NCBI GenBank assembly: GCA_003139095.1
Contig: PLHW01000069.1
Location: forward strand, 44,447 to 108,446
From: Acidobacteriaceae bacterium
GTDB taxonomy: Bacteria > Acidobacteriota > Terriglobia > Terriglobales > Acidobacteriaceae
Direction of reading: 5' to 3'
DNA: 64,000 nucleotides
Part shown: piece by piece, positions 17,954 to 27,393 of the stretch
Position numbering within the stretch: the first letter of the stretch is position 1
Layout of the letters: the number at the start of each line of letters is the position of its first letter
The notes under the pieces: generated by a model
Told to the model about the DNA's origin: nothing
Databases searched by the model: none
Seen by the model: only the letters and a program-made list of their open reading frames with translations
Made by a program: the position numbers and the translations under genes

Positions 17954-19465
17954 GTGTACAGTGGCGGGCATCTGGTCATCGGAGCCGAATGCGGGATGCG
18001 GATCGGGACCGGACACGTCATGCGCTGCATGGCGCTCGCGCAACGCTGGCGGCACGCGGGTGGAGGTGTGACATTTGTGGTGCCGGAGGGATCGGCGGGG
18101 ATTGAGGAGCGGACTCGGGGCGAGGGATTTTCGATGGAAACAATCGCCGCGGGAAAATTCTGCGAGGCGGCGGTGGAGCGAATGATCGAACTGCAGCCGC
18201 AGGTCGCGGTGCTGGATGGATATGGATTCGACGGCGCGGCGCAGGCGGCGTTGAATGGGGCCGGTGTCGCGCTGATGGCGATCGACGATTATGGGCACGC
18301 GACGGAATACTGCGCCCGCTGGATTCTTAACCAAGGGGTGAATGCGGACGCCGAGATGTACGCGCGGAGATCGGAAGACACGAAGCTCTTGCTGGGCCCG
18401 GACTATGCGCTTCTGCGCGATGAATTTCTTCCTTGGATGAATTGGGAGCGGGCGATTGTGACAAAAGCTCGCAAAATTCTTGTGACAATCGGCGGCAGCG
18501 ATCCTGAAAATTTAAGTCTTCGAATCGGCGAGTGCGTAGCGGCGTTGGGGCGGGCGGAGCTCGAAGTGGCGATCGTGGTGGGGGGAAGCAATCCGCATAT
18601 TCGCAGCCTGGAGCAAGCAGCGGAGCGATCGGCGGCCGCAACACGCATCGTGAACAATGCTCTCGATATGCCGAGTTTGATGGCGTGGGCGGATGTTGCA
18701 ATTTCGGGAGCGGGAGGAACATCCTACGAGCTTTGCTTCATGGGATTGCCTGCGCTGCTATTTGTGATTGCGGAGAATCAGCGGGGAGGGGCGGAAGGAC
18801 TGGCGAAGTTGGGAGCCGCGGTGAGTGCGGGCGGGGCGCGCGAATTTGACGCGCAGAGATTTGCGGGGGAGTTGCAGGATCTGATCGATGGTGAAGATCG
18901 GCGTCAGGTTATGTCGCGACGAGCGCGTGAACTGGTCGATGGATTAGGCGCGGACCGAGTGCGGGCAGCGCTAGCCGACCGTGAAATAAGATTGCGAGCG
19001 CTGCGTGCGACGGATTGCGAACTATTGTTTTCGTGGGCGAACGATCTGGCGGTGAGGGAGGCGTCGTTTCGCTCGAATCGAATCTTGTGGGAGGAGCACG
19101 AACGCTGGTTTGCGGAGAAATCTCGCGATCCACAGACGGTGATTTATGTCGGAGAGAGCGTCGCGGGAGAACCGGTGGGGCAGGTGCGGTTTGAATTGGA
19201 AGGGGAGAGCGCCACACTGTCAGTGGTGGTGGCGCCGAAATTCCGTGGAGCGGGATGGGGGAAGGAACTGCTTTTTTTTTCGACGCGGCGGTTGGCGCGC
19301 ACACGGAGTACGCGACACGTGCGAGCATTCGTAAAGCCCGAGAACCGGGCCTCGATTCGCCTGTTCGAGTCATCCGGGTTTCGACAAGCGGAGGTGAGCG
19401 AGGTTCTTGGCCAAGCGGCGCGGCTTTTTGTATGGGAGTGCGGGAGCGATCACGATGCCGCGTGA
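17954..19465 (+). CDS. PseG-PseH fusion: UDP-sugar hydrolase plus N-acetyltransferase
   Basis: A 503-residue bifunctional protein. The N-terminal part (1 to about 335) is a PseG-type GT-B-fold hydrolase with GTGHVMRCMALA (His21 equivalent to the catalytic His) and SGAGGTSYELCFMGLP; it removes UDP from the 2,4-diacetamido sugar. The C-terminal part (about 345-500) is a GNAT acetyltransferase (VVVAPKFRGAGWGKEL; ENRASIRLFESSGF), the PseH role of acetylating N4. PseH acts before PseG, so the fusion joins consecutive steps. The GTG start at 17954 has GGAGAGCGG upstream. Its end overlaps pseI by 11 bp. Confidence 0.9.
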   Translation: MYSGGHLVIGAECGMRIGTGHVMRCMALAQRWRHAGGGVTFVVPEGSAGIEERTRGEGFSMETIAAGKFCEAAVERMIELQPQVAVLDGYGFDGAAQAALNGAGVALMAIDDYGHATEYCARWILNQGVNADAEMYARRSEDTKLLLGPDYALLRDEFLPWMNWERAIVTKARKILVTIGGSDPENLSLRIGECVAALGRAELEVAIVVGGSNPHIRSLEQAAERSAAATRIVNNALDMPSLMAWADVAISGAGGTSYELCFMGLPALLFVIAENQRGGAEGLAKLGAAVSAGGAREFDAQRFAGELQDLIDGEDRRQVMSRRARELVDGLGADRVRAALADREIRLRALRATDCELLFSWANDLAVREASFRSNRILWEEHERWFAEKSRDPQTVIYVGESVAGEPVGQVRFELEGESATLSVVVAPKFRGAGWGKELLFFSTRRLARTRSTRHVRAFVKPENRASIRLFESSGFRQAEVSEVLGQAARLFVWECGSDHDAA

Positions 19466-20510
19466 GATCAACATCGCAGGCCGGCGAATCGGGGCGAACG
19501 CGCCCGTATATGTGATTGCCGAACTTTCCGCGAATCATAACCAGAACTTTGAAGCGGCCGTGCGCCTGATTCGAGCCGCGAAGGATGCGGGCGCGGACGC
19601 GATCAAGCTGCAAACGTACACGGCGGACACGATCACGTTGCGCAGCGATCGCGAATGCTTTCGGATCGGCGGCGGCACATTATGGGATGGGCGAACGCTG
19701 CACGATCTTTATCAAGAGGCTTACACTCCATGGGAATGGCAACCGAGGCTAAAGGTTGTGGCGGAAGAACTCGGGCTGCAATTGTTTTCGAGCGCGTTTG
19801 ACGGAAGCGCGGTCGATTTTCTCGAGAGGATGAATGTGCCTGCGTACAAGGTGGCATCGTTTGAGCTGGTGGATATTGGCTTGATTCGGAAGATGGCGCG
19901 CACGGGGAAGCCGTTGATCATTTCGACGGGGATGGCAAGCGAAGGGGAAATTGACGAAGCGGTGCAGGCGGCGCGAAACGCGGGCGCAACGCAGATTGCT
20001 TTGTTGAAGTGCACGAGCGCGTATCCCGCGCCGGCTGAGGAGGCGAATCTGCGCACGATTCCGGAATTGGCGCGGCGCTTCGATTGCGCAGCGGGGCTCT
20101 CGGATCACACGATGGGGGTTGCGGTGCCGGTCGCAGCGGTGGCGCTCGGAGCCAGCATTATCGAGAAGCATCTTTGTTTAAACCGGGCCGGTGGCGGGCC
20201 GGACAGCGCGTTTTCTCTTGAGCCGGAAGAATTCAAGAGCATGGTGGACGCGGTTCGGAGCGCGGAAAAGGCCCTCGGTTCGATTCAATTTGCGCCGGGA
20301 GCGCGCGAGGCGGTCAGCCTCAGGTTTCGACGGTCATTGTTCGTGGTGGAGAACGTGACGAGCGGCGGAGTGTTCACGGAAGAGAATGTGCGTTCGATTC
20401 GTCCGGCGGATGGTCTGCATCCGAGGCACCTGAAGGAGGTACTTGGGCGGCACGCGGCATGCGATATCGAAGGCGGAACACCGCTTCGATGGGACCTTGT
20501 TGCGGGCTGA
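19455..20510 (+). CDS. pseI: Pseudaminic acid synthase, PseI
   Basis: A 351-residue NeuB-family synthase that condenses the 6-deoxy-diacetamido altrose with phosphoenolpyruvate. The TIM-barrel motifs VIAELSANHNQN, DAIKLQTYTADT, STGMASEGEI and GLSDHTMG are present, and the C-terminal SAF/antifreeze-like domain starts near RRSLFVVENV. The form ELSANHNQ and the pse neighbours favour PseI over NeuB or LegI. The ATG is preceded by GGGAG at 9-bp spacing inside the previous gene. The operon continues with a glycosyltransferase-like gene 14 bp on. Confidence 0.94.
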   Translation: MPREINIAGRRIGANAPVYVIAELSANHNQNFEAAVRLIRAAKDAGADAIKLQTYTADTITLRSDRECFRIGGGTLWDGRTLHDLYQEAYTPWEWQPRLKVVAEELGLQLFSSAFDGSAVDFLERMNVPAYKVASFELVDIGLIRKMARTGKPLIISTGMASEGEIDEAVQAARNAGATQIALLKCTSAYPAPAEEANLRTIPELARRFDCAAGLSDHTMGVAVPVAAVALGASIIEKHLCLNRAGGGPDSAFSLEPEEFKSMVDAVRSAEKALGSIQFAPGAREAVSLRFRRSLFVVENVTSGGVFTEENVRSIRPADGLHPRHLKEVLGRHAACDIEGGTPLRWDLVAG

Positions 20511-20524
20511 GCAAGCGTGGCGAG

Positions 20525-22276
20525 ATGCGAATACTGCTCTTACATCCTGAGGATTCGTTTGGCGGCCCATGGATGGAGCAGGGCTGGGATTGGATCGTCG
20601 ATCTCGGGCGCGCTCCGAAGTCGTTTTATGAGGAGTGGAGCGGGAGACTGGAATGTCGCGTCTCGAGCCTCTACGATTACGCGCGTGAAGTGGAAGACCT
20701 GCGGTCGTGGGTGGATTTGTTCGCGCTCGGAATGGGCCAGGTGGTCGATCGTTTCGGCGTCGATTGGTGGGATGTAATCGGGTTGTCGCTGCAGTCGGAC
20801 ATGCAGGACATCCGGCTGGTGCTCCGACTAGCGGAGGAATTGAAGGGGTGCCGCAAGCTGGTGGTGAGCCGGCCGTCATTGCTGGCGCAGGCCGCCGAGT
20901 TGCGACTGGGGACGCCGCTAAAAGTGCTGCAGACGGAACGGCGCGACAAGTTTCGTGTGCGCGCGGCGCGCTACCGCACAGCATTTACGGATCTGAGCTG
21001 GCGGCAGCTTCAGCAGGTGGCGCAGGATAAATTCGACCCGCATTATTTCTGGAGGCGGAAGTTTGTTGCGACCGCCAAACGGTCGTCGGAGCCGGTCGTT
21101 TTGCTGCCGAGCGCTTACTCGAATGTCACCAAAACGGGGTTAAGGTATGCGCGGCTTTTGCCGGGGCAGCGATTTCTGCTGGTGCTGGCGCGGGAGTCGA
21201 GAGCGCCGGCGCAACTTCCCGGCAACGTGCATTGCGCGCCGCTGGCGGCTTTTGCGGGTGGGCGATGGGATAGCGCCGAATTTTTGGAACTGGATAAAAG
21301 CTGGATGGGGTTGAAGCGGAGTCTGGGCGAGCATCCGGCGCTGGGCGCTGCGGCCCAGTTGGGGCTGTTGGAGCGTGGTTCGCGGCTGCTGAGGTGGGGA
21401 GTTTCGATTCGTAATGCCTGGAATCGAGTCTTCGAAACGCGGCCCGTAACTGCGTGTTTGAGTGCCGACGATTCGAATCCTTACACGCGTATTCCTTTGA
21501 TCCTGGCGAAACGGCGGGGAACTCCGGCGATCGCGTGCCATCATGGTGCGCTCGATTGCCGCATGGCGTTCAAGGTTCCAGAGTTTTCCAGTTACCTGGC
21601 GCAGGGCGAAATGGAGAGCGATTATGTCGAGCGCATTTGCCGCGTCGATTCCGGCAATGTTCGCATTGGCGCCGCGCACTCTGCTCGCGAAAGAGGTCAT
21701 CTGTGGCGGGGAGAATCGCCCTGGATCGTATTTTTCACCGAGCCTTATGAAAGCGATTATTGGCGCGCGGAGGCGATGTATCGCGAGATTGTGCCGCGAC
21801 TCTGCACAGTAGCGCGGAGGTTGGGCAAGACGGTGGTGCTGAAGTTGCACCCATTTGAAACCGCGAAGCAGCGCCGAAGGCTGGTGAGGGAGATTCTCGG
21901 CGAAGATGAGCGGAGATTGACGCGAATCGTCGCGTCGCCAATTTCAGAGGAGATTTTGCGGAACACCTGGTGCGCATTAACGGTTGAGTCGACGGTGGCG
22001 TGCGAATGTGCGGCGGCGGGAATCCCGGTTTTTTTGTTTGGATGGCTGCGGCACGCCTATGCGGGATATGCCGCTCAGTACGCCCGATTCGGGGTGGGGC
22101 GAATTTTGGAGAAGGCTGACGATTTGCTGCGCATTCCGGAAATGACTAGTGAGTTTGTTTCGGATCCGAACATCGAATCGCGCCTGCGGCAGCCGATTTC
22201 GGCGTATGCGCTGGCGGAGGTTCTTAGCAAGCAGGGGGGACATTTGGAGAAGAGCTTACGTTGTGGCTCGGATTGA
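20525..22276 (+). CDS. Capsule-type GT-B glycosyltransferase-like protein, candidate pseudaminic acid transferase
   Basis: A 583-residue soluble protein not assigned to a named family. The second half resembles capsule/surface-polysaccharide GT-B proteins: IACHHGALD, VVLKLHPFE (a KLHP-like motif), and TVESTVACECAAAGIPVFLF with the acidic residue that often binds the nucleotide sugar. As last gene of the pseudaminic acid operon, 14 bp after pseI, it is a reasonable candidate for transferring CMP-Pse onto the glycan. That role is inferred from position and motifs. The ATG has only a weak ribosome binding site, so coupling to pseI is likely. Confidence 0.72.
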   Translation: MRILLLHPEDSFGGPWMEQGWDWIVDLGRAPKSFYEEWSGRLECRVSSLYDYAREVEDLRSWVDLFALGMGQVVDRFGVDWWDVIGLSLQSDMQDIRLVLRLAEELKGCRKLVVSRPSLLAQAAELRLGTPLKVLQTERRDKFRVRAARYRTAFTDLSWRQLQQVAQDKFDPHYFWRRKFVATAKRSSEPVVLLPSAYSNVTKTGLRYARLLPGQRFLLVLARESRAPAQLPGNVHCAPLAAFAGGRWDSAEFLELDKSWMGLKRSLGEHPALGAAAQLGLLERGSRLLRWGVSIRNAWNRVFETRPVTACLSADDSNPYTRIPLILAKRRGTPAIACHHGALDCRMAFKVPEFSSYLAQGEMESDYVERICRVDSGNVRIGAAHSARERGHLWRGESPWIVFFTEPYESDYWRAEAMYREIVPRLCTVARRLGKTVVLKLHPFETAKQRRRLVREILGEDERRLTRIVASPISEEILRNTWCALTVESTVACECAAAGIPVFLFGWLRHAYAGYAAQYARFGVGRILEKADDLLRIPEMTSEFVSDPNIESRLRQPISAYALAEVLSKQGGHLEKSLRCGSD

Positions 22277-22313
22277 GGAGTGACTCAGCGCGAAGGCCGG
22301 TTCACGTTGCCGA

Positions 22314-23495
22314 TCAGCGGACGCCATGGCGGAGCATTTGCAGAAAGTTCACCACACCCAATGCCGAAATGGCCGCCAACGCGGCGGATGAGACGGCGAC
22401 GGTCCAGAGCAGGATGCGGCGTTTGGGGATCCAACAGTAGAGCGCGAGGAGCACGAAGGGAAGAATCGGGATTGCGAAACGGGCGAAATTTCCGCGGGCC
22501 CAATAGGGATAGTTGTAGGTGAACAGGCACCAGAGATAAGGCGCGAGGAAAATGAGCTCAACCGGGTGGGAGCGGCAATAAGCTCGGAAGTCACGTGACC
22601 CGATCATCAGGGCGATCGCGATGAGAACGAAGAAAATCCATCCGAAACTCAAGGCGAGATTTGTCCATGGCGCGGGATAAAGGATGGTTCCCTTAATGAT
22701 TGCATAGAAGGGAAAACCGAAAAGCCAGCCACCTTGCCACTCCGCGCTGTGGTAACTGTGGACTGTGGCGAACGCATCACCGAACTGGGCCGCGAGCGGG
22801 AGAGCATAGAGTAAACCGACGGCGAGGCCGATGGCAGTCGCGGCGAAGAAATTGCGGAGATCTTTTTTGCAAAGAAGGACGATGCCGATGCCGACGAGCG
22901 CGAACACACCGAGCGGCCGCACGACGGTTGCGAGCGAAGCCAGGAATGCGGCGAGCCGCCAGCGGCTGCGACGGACAGAAAGAAACGCACCCAGCAGCAG
23001 GCACATAAACAGCGGCTCGGAGCCACCCAAACAGGAGCGCTGCAACCAATCAAAGTTGAGAACTGCAAAGTAGCCGGCGATCCAGCCGTTCCACAATCGG
23101 CGGGCGAAGAAAACCGCGAGCAACGAGGGGATGAGCGATAGCACTAACAGGGCGAAGCGATCGGACGCGCCCGTTAGTTTTGAGAATGCCGACATTGCGT
23201 AGGGCAAACCCCAAAATTGTTTCGCGACAATGCCTTGAAAATTCCAGTGACGAATTGCGGAGGCGAGGGCCATGTAGGCGGAGCTATCGCCGAAGTTGTC
23301 GACCGCGGCGGCGTAATTGCGGGCGAGCGCTACGACGGTGGCGAAAACCAGAAAACTCACGATCACTAGTGAGAGGACTTCAGTGGGGGAGGGATCGTGG
23401 GTGTCGCGCAGAGAGGAAGCCGGAGAAGATGCGGAGGGTCGCGGAGTCGTCTGGCGGGTCCGCGGTTCGAGAGAAACGAGCAATTCCGGTTTCAA
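22314..23495 (-). CDS. Multi-spanning GT-C-like membrane glycosyltransferase
   Basis: A 393-residue membrane protein with about 10 hydrophobic helices. The first loop after helix 1 contains AVDNFGDSSAYMALASAI, the kind of acidic loop found in GT-C (PMT/ArnT/EpsG-like) enzymes that use polyprenyl-linked sugars. The start is taken as the TTG at 23495 because no in-frame ATG precedes the first helix; GTG codons slightly downstream are alternatives. It is the only minus-strand gene between the pse operon and wzx and is convergent with the pse operon. Confidence 0.72.
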   Translation of the reverse strand: MKPELLVSLEPRTRQTTPRPSASSPASSLRDTHDPSPTEVLSLVIVSFLVFATVVALARNYAAAVDNFGDSSAYMALASAIRHWNFQGIVAKQFWGLPYAMSAFSKLTGASDRFALLVLSLIPSLLAVFFARRLWNGWIAGYFAVLNFDWLQRSCLGGSEPLFMCLLLGAFLSVRRSRWRLAAFLASLATVVRPLGVFALVGIGIVLLCKKDLRNFFAATAIGLAVGLLYALPLAAQFGDAFATVHSYHSAEWQGGWLFGFPFYAIIKGTILYPAPWTNLALSFGWIFFVLIAIALMIGSRDFRAYCRSHPVELIFLAPYLWCLFTYNYPYWARGNFARFAIPILPFVLLALYCWIPKRRILLWTVAVSSAALAAISALGVVNFLQMLRHGVR

Positions 23496-23702
23496 TTTAA
23501 TTCAGGCGCGAGCATTTCTGTGCGCGAGTGATCGGTCACAAGTGTGGGGATTATAACGCGCCCACATTATGTTTCGACGCGCGAGGAAACCCGCAAGGCA
23601 ATACATGGATAGGACCGCCGAACAGTTTTCTATCGATGCGTATTCCACGATTGCGATAGTCTGGCACCACGAATACAGACGGGAAGGAATGCAGGATTTC
23701 TT

Positions 23703-25295
23703 TTGACGACCCTCGATAGCCCACTGGCGGCGGTGCCGCAACGGAGTGCGGAGTTGGCGGCAGCGCGATTCCGAAGCGAGATTGCGCACATTTCGCGACA
23801 CTCGGCCGCATTCTTCATGGGGACATTATTTACCGCGGTCGCGGGCTATCTGTTCAAAATTTATGTGGCGCGAGTGCTGGGCGCGGGCGCGCTGGGAATT
23901 TATGCGCTGGGGATGACGCTGGTCGGATTCTTCGGGCTGTTCAACGGTCTTGGTCTTCCACAGACTGCTGTGCGCTTCGTGGCGGCATATTCTGCAAAGC
24001 ACCAATACGGGGCGCTGCGGGCGTTTTTCCGGCATGCACTTGGGCTGATGGCGATTGCGAATTTCGTGCTCGCTTGTGGACTGCTGGTGTTTGGCCCGTG
24101 GCTGGCCCGCTCGCTGTATCACTCGGCGGACCTGGCGCGCTATCTGAATCTGTTTGCGTGCCTGCTGGTTCTGAGCGGATTTGCGACGTTTTTGGGGCAG
24201 GTTCTGGCGGGCTACAAAGACGTGACGCTGCGCACGGTGATCACCAACTTTGTGGGCAGCCCACTGAACATCATTTTCGGGATCATCCTGCTGGCGGGCG
24301 GCGCGGGGCTTTGGGGGTATGTGTTCGCGCAGGTGGCGAGTGTCGCGATTGTCCTCGGGTTGCTGGTGGTAGCGGCGTGGAGATTGACTCCGAGCGCTGC
24401 GCGCGAGCTTTCGAGCGAGACACCGAGGATGGAGCCTGAGGTGCTGTGGTTCTCCGCAGCGGTGCTGGGCGTGAGTCTGCTCGAGTTTTTACTAGGTCAA
24501 GCCGACAAAATCATTCTCGGAATCTTTGTCGACATTCGACAGGTGGGCATTTACGCGGTGGCAGGCTCGCTGGTCGGTTTCGTCCCGGTTGCGTTGCAAT
24601 CTGTGAACCAGATATTTTCTCCCACCATTGCGGATCTCCATGCGCGGGGTGAAAGAGCGCTGCTGGGGCGGCTTTTCCAGACGCTGACGAAATGGATCAT
24701 CGGGCTGACGCTGCCCCTGGCATTTGTGATGATGGTGGACGCGAAGCCATTGATGGGGTTGTTTGGCGCGGCCTTCGAGGCGGGATGGCTGGTGCTGATT
24801 CTTGGAACGCTGGGACAACTTGTTAATGCGGGCGTCGGGTCAGTTGGCTTTCTGCTGCTTATGTCGGGCAATCAACGGCGTCTGATTCGAGTGCAGACGA
24901 TGACGGCGATTTTTATGGTGGTTGCGACTGTGACGCTGGTGCGGCCATTTGGAATTATCGGAGTGGCGGTGGCGGCGGCGCTGACGAATGCAATCACAAA
25001 CTATCTGTGTCTTCGGGAGGTGAAATCCGTGCTTCAGATCTCGCCCTATAATCGCACCTACGTGCGTTTGCTATTGCCGAGCGCGGCCAGCATCGCCGCG
25101 GCGCTGGGCATTCGGATGTGGCTTGGGGCCGCCCGAATTGAATGGCTTCAAATCGCAGCGTCTCTCGCGGTGGCGTATGGGACGTTTTGTGTGCTGGCAT
25201 TGATCGTAGGGTTGGATGCGGACGATCGGATGATTGTGGATGCGGTTCAGCGGCGGTTGCTGGGCTCACGGCGAAAAACCTGGATGCTTTCGTGA
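23703..25295 (+). CDS. Wzx-type polysaccharide flippase (MOP superfamily)
   Basis: A 530-residue protein with about 14 transmembrane helices. The opening helix region HISRHSAAFFMGTLFTAVAG and KIYVARVLGAGALGIYALG are typical of Wzx/RfbX transporters, which flip undecaprenyl-linked repeat units to the periplasm. It starts with TTG at 23703, with AGGA nearby. The stop overlaps the GTG of the next small gene by 4 bp, beginning a long plus-strand operon. It is the flippase partner for the Wzy-like proteins in this window. Confidence 0.9.
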   Translation: MTTLDSPLAAVPQRSAELAAARFRSEIAHISRHSAAFFMGTLFTAVAGYLFKIYVARVLGAGALGIYALGMTLVGFFGLFNGLGLPQTAVRFVAAYSAKHQYGALRAFFRHALGLMAIANFVLACGLLVFGPWLARSLYHSADLARYLNLFACLLVLSGFATFLGQVLAGYKDVTLRTVITNFVGSPLNIIFGIILLAGGAGLWGYVFAQVASVAIVLGLLVVAAWRLTPSAARELSSETPRMEPEVLWFSAAVLGVSLLEFLLGQADKIILGIFVDIRQVGIYAVAGSLVGFVPVALQSVNQIFSPTIADLHARGERALLGRLFQTLTKWIIGLTLPLAFVMMVDAKPLMGLFGAAFEAGWLVLILGTLGQLVNAGVGSVGFLLLMSGNQRRLIRVQTMTAIFMVVATVTLVRPFGIIGVAVAAALTNAITNYLCLREVKSVLQISPYNRTYVRLLLPSAASIAAALGIRMWLGAARIEWLQIAASLAVAYGTFCVLALIVGLDADDRMIVDAVQRRLLGSRRKTWMLS

Positions 25296-25492
25296 CATCA
25301 GCCCGGCGACCCATCAGTTTGCCCGAGGAGCTTTGTGCTGCCGCCGAGCGGCGATTTCTTCCGCGGTTCGAGAATCTGGAAACGCTGCTGGAGTTTGTGC
25401 TGCGGGAGTTGATTCAAGACGATGCGGATTCTCTGGACCAGGTCGAACAAGCGATTCTGGAACAGCGTTTGCGAGATCTGGGATACATCTAA
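25292..25492 (+). CDS. Small acidic hypothetical protein coupled to wzx
   Basis: A 66-residue protein starting at GTG that overlaps the flippase stop (GTGA). The sequence is helical and acidic (LPEELCAAAERRFLPRF; LIQDDADSLDQVEQAI), without a membrane segment. No family was recognised. Coupling on both sides (10 bp to the methyltransferase) supports it being a real gene. A small accessory or regulatory role is speculation. Confidence 0.62.
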   Translation: MTSARRPISLPEELCAAAERRFLPRFENLETLLEFVLRELIQDDADSLDQVEQAILEQRLRDLGYI

Positions 25493-25502
25493 CTTTTTTT
25501 CC

Positions 25503-26204
25503 ATGCCGTCCCCAACAACACTGGAGCAGATCCGCAGGGAAAGCGAGAAACGGCTTCATCCTTCTCTTAGAAATCCAAATTGGCTGATTTTACGGCGGCG
25601 GCGGCAAATTCTGGAGGGGGGACTGACGCGTTTACCACAAGAGAAAATAACAGTCCTCGACGTTGGGGGACGGCTGCAACCGTACCGTGCTTTGCTCGGC
25701 GCGTGGGTGGCCAATTACATCGCCATCGACCCGATCGTGACGCCGCTGGTCAACGTCGCAGCGAACGGGGAAGCGATACCGTTTCGCGACGAGCAGTTCG
25801 ATTTTGCGATTTGTACGCAGGTGCTGGAATATTGTGCGGAGCCGAGGGAAGTTGCTTTGGAAATTTGGCGCGTGCTGCGCCGGGGGGGAGTCGCGTTCAT
25901 CAGCGCGCCGTCGATTTTCGTGCGCGATCACGACGATGAATACTGGCGATTCTTGCCCGCGGGACTGCGCCATGTTCTGAGGGATTTCGAAGAAGTTGAA
26001 GTGGTCGCTGAGGGCAATAGCATTACGGGTTTTTTTCGGACGATCAATGTGTTTCTGGTTTCGTTCGTGAAGCCGAGATTTCTGGTGCCGATCATGCAAT
26101 GGTCGGTTGTTCCGATCTTGAATCTAGCGGGCTATGTGTTGGAGGGGTTGGGAGGGAACAACGACCTATTTTCGGCAAACTACAGCGTGTGGGTACGCAA
26201 ATGA
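25503..26204 (+). CDS. Class I SAM-dependent methyltransferase
   Basis: A 233-residue Methyltransf_11-type protein. The SAM-binding motif is VLDVGGRLQPYRALL, followed by acidic IAIDPIV, then FDFAICTQVLEY (motif IV-like) and VLRRGGVAFISAP. The ATG follows a poly-T stretch and has no strong ribosome binding site. In this setting it probably methylates a sugar hydroxyl or terminates a glycan chain (inference from neighbours). The C-terminus has a hydrophobic stretch (VPIMQWSVVPILNLAGYVL) that may touch the membrane. Confidence 0.82.
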   Translation: MPSPTTLEQIRRESEKRLHPSLRNPNWLILRRRRQILEGGLTRLPQEKITVLDVGGRLQPYRALLGAWVANYIAIDPIVTPLVNVAANGEAIPFRDEQFDFAICTQVLEYCAEPREVALEIWRVLRRGGVAFISAPSIFVRDHDDEYWRFLPAGLRHVLRDFEEVEVVAEGNSITGFFRTINVFLVSFVKPRFLVPIMQWSVVPILNLAGYVLEGLGGNNDLFSANYSVWVRK

Positions 26205-26244
26205 GACGCGGACCAGCGGAAAGGCCGAATACGGGCGGCGCGAA

Positions 26245-27375
26245 ATGATCTCTGGACTGCAACGTTTGTGGGAACGTGCGAGGCCGGTGACAGCGGAACC
26301 CAATTTGCAGTTTCCGCGTCCGCTGCTGCTGTTCCAGAGCGACGATTGGGGGCGCGTCGGCGTGCGCGATGGGGAAGGACTGGAGGAGTTGAGGGCGGCA
26401 GGCGTGCAACTTGGCGAGTCGGCATATGATTTTTACTCTCTCGAAACTGCGGGCGATTTGCAGGCTTTGCGCGAACTGTTGGGGAAGCACCGGGACTCGG
26501 CTGGGCGAAATCCATCGATCGGGATGAATTTTATCGTGGCGAATGTCGATTTCAAGCGTGCACTCGAGTCGCGGGATGATGAAGTCCCATTGATGCCGCT
26601 GACCGACGGGCTGCCGGGGAGATGGCGTCGGCCGCATTTGTTTGACGGCTATCGCCAGGGCATTCAGGAAGGAGTGTTTTTTCCGGCGCTTCACGGGCTG
26701 ACTCATTTTTGTGCAAAGGCGGTGAGGCGGGAACTGAAACTCGATGGGGACCGCGGCGAATCGATGCAGGCCATGTGGCGGGCCGAGACGCCGTATATCT
26801 ACTGGCGCATGCCATGGATTGGATATGAGTATTGGGATCGGGAATTGAAGCCGGAGGAACGCTTTTTAAATTTCGAAGAGCAGCGGTTGGCGGTCAACCG
26901 CGCCGCGGAGATTTATCGGGCATTTTTCGGTACCGCCCCGATCAGCGCTTGCGCACCGGGGTATCGCAGCGATGAGAACACGATGAAAGCATGGCGCGAA
27001 TGTGGGATTCGGGTCGTGCAGCATGGTCCGGCGGGTCACAAGCGTCCCCACTTGGACGAATACGGTGTGCTGCATACGTTTCGAAACGTTGAGATGGAGC
27101 CAGCAACGACGAAGGTCGACTTGGGAGCACTGATTGAGCAGGTGGGCAATTGTTTTGGGCGCGGATTGCCGGGCATCGTTTCCATTCATTCCATCAATTT
27201 TCATTCGACGCTGCGAGATTTTCGAACAACAACACTGGCGTTGCTGGATGATTTTTTGGGCAGCGTGAAGAAGAGATGGCCGAATGTTCTTTATGTGAAC
27301 GATGGCGACCTTCTGCGTATCGCACAGGAAGCGTGCTACCTGGGCGAAAGCAGAAGATCGCGATGTTGCAAGTGA
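26245..27375 (+). CDS. Polysaccharide-deacetylase-like (NodB-fold) hypothetical protein
   Basis: A 376-residue cytoplasmic protein. Features reminiscent of the NodB/CE4 fold are LLLFQSDDWGRVG (paired Asp), HGLTHF (His-x3-His-like) and APGYRSDENTMKAWRECGI, which mirrors the PxGxR...LxxxG region of deacetylases. It lacks a signal peptide, so it may act on a lipid-linked or nucleotide-linked sugar inside the cell. The assignment rests on motifs only. The start is the ATG at 26245; it lies 40 bp after the methyltransferase. Confidence 0.62.
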   Translation: MISGLQRLWERARPVTAEPNLQFPRPLLLFQSDDWGRVGVRDGEGLEELRAAGVQLGESAYDFYSLETAGDLQALRELLGKHRDSAGRNPSIGMNFIVANVDFKRALESRDDEVPLMPLTDGLPGRWRRPHLFDGYRQGIQEGVFFPALHGLTHFCAKAVRRELKLDGDRGESMQAMWRAETPYIYWRMPWIGYEYWDRELKPEERFLNFEEQRLAVNRAAEIYRAFFGTAPISACAPGYRSDENTMKAWRECGIRVVQHGPAGHKRPHLDEYGVLHTFRNVEMEPATTKVDLGALIEQVGNCFGRGLPGIVSIHSINFHSTLRDFRTTTLALLDDFLGSVKKRWPNVLYVNDGDLLRIAQEACYLGESRRSRCCK

Positions 27376-27393
27376 GGAAGCGGGCGAGCGAGC

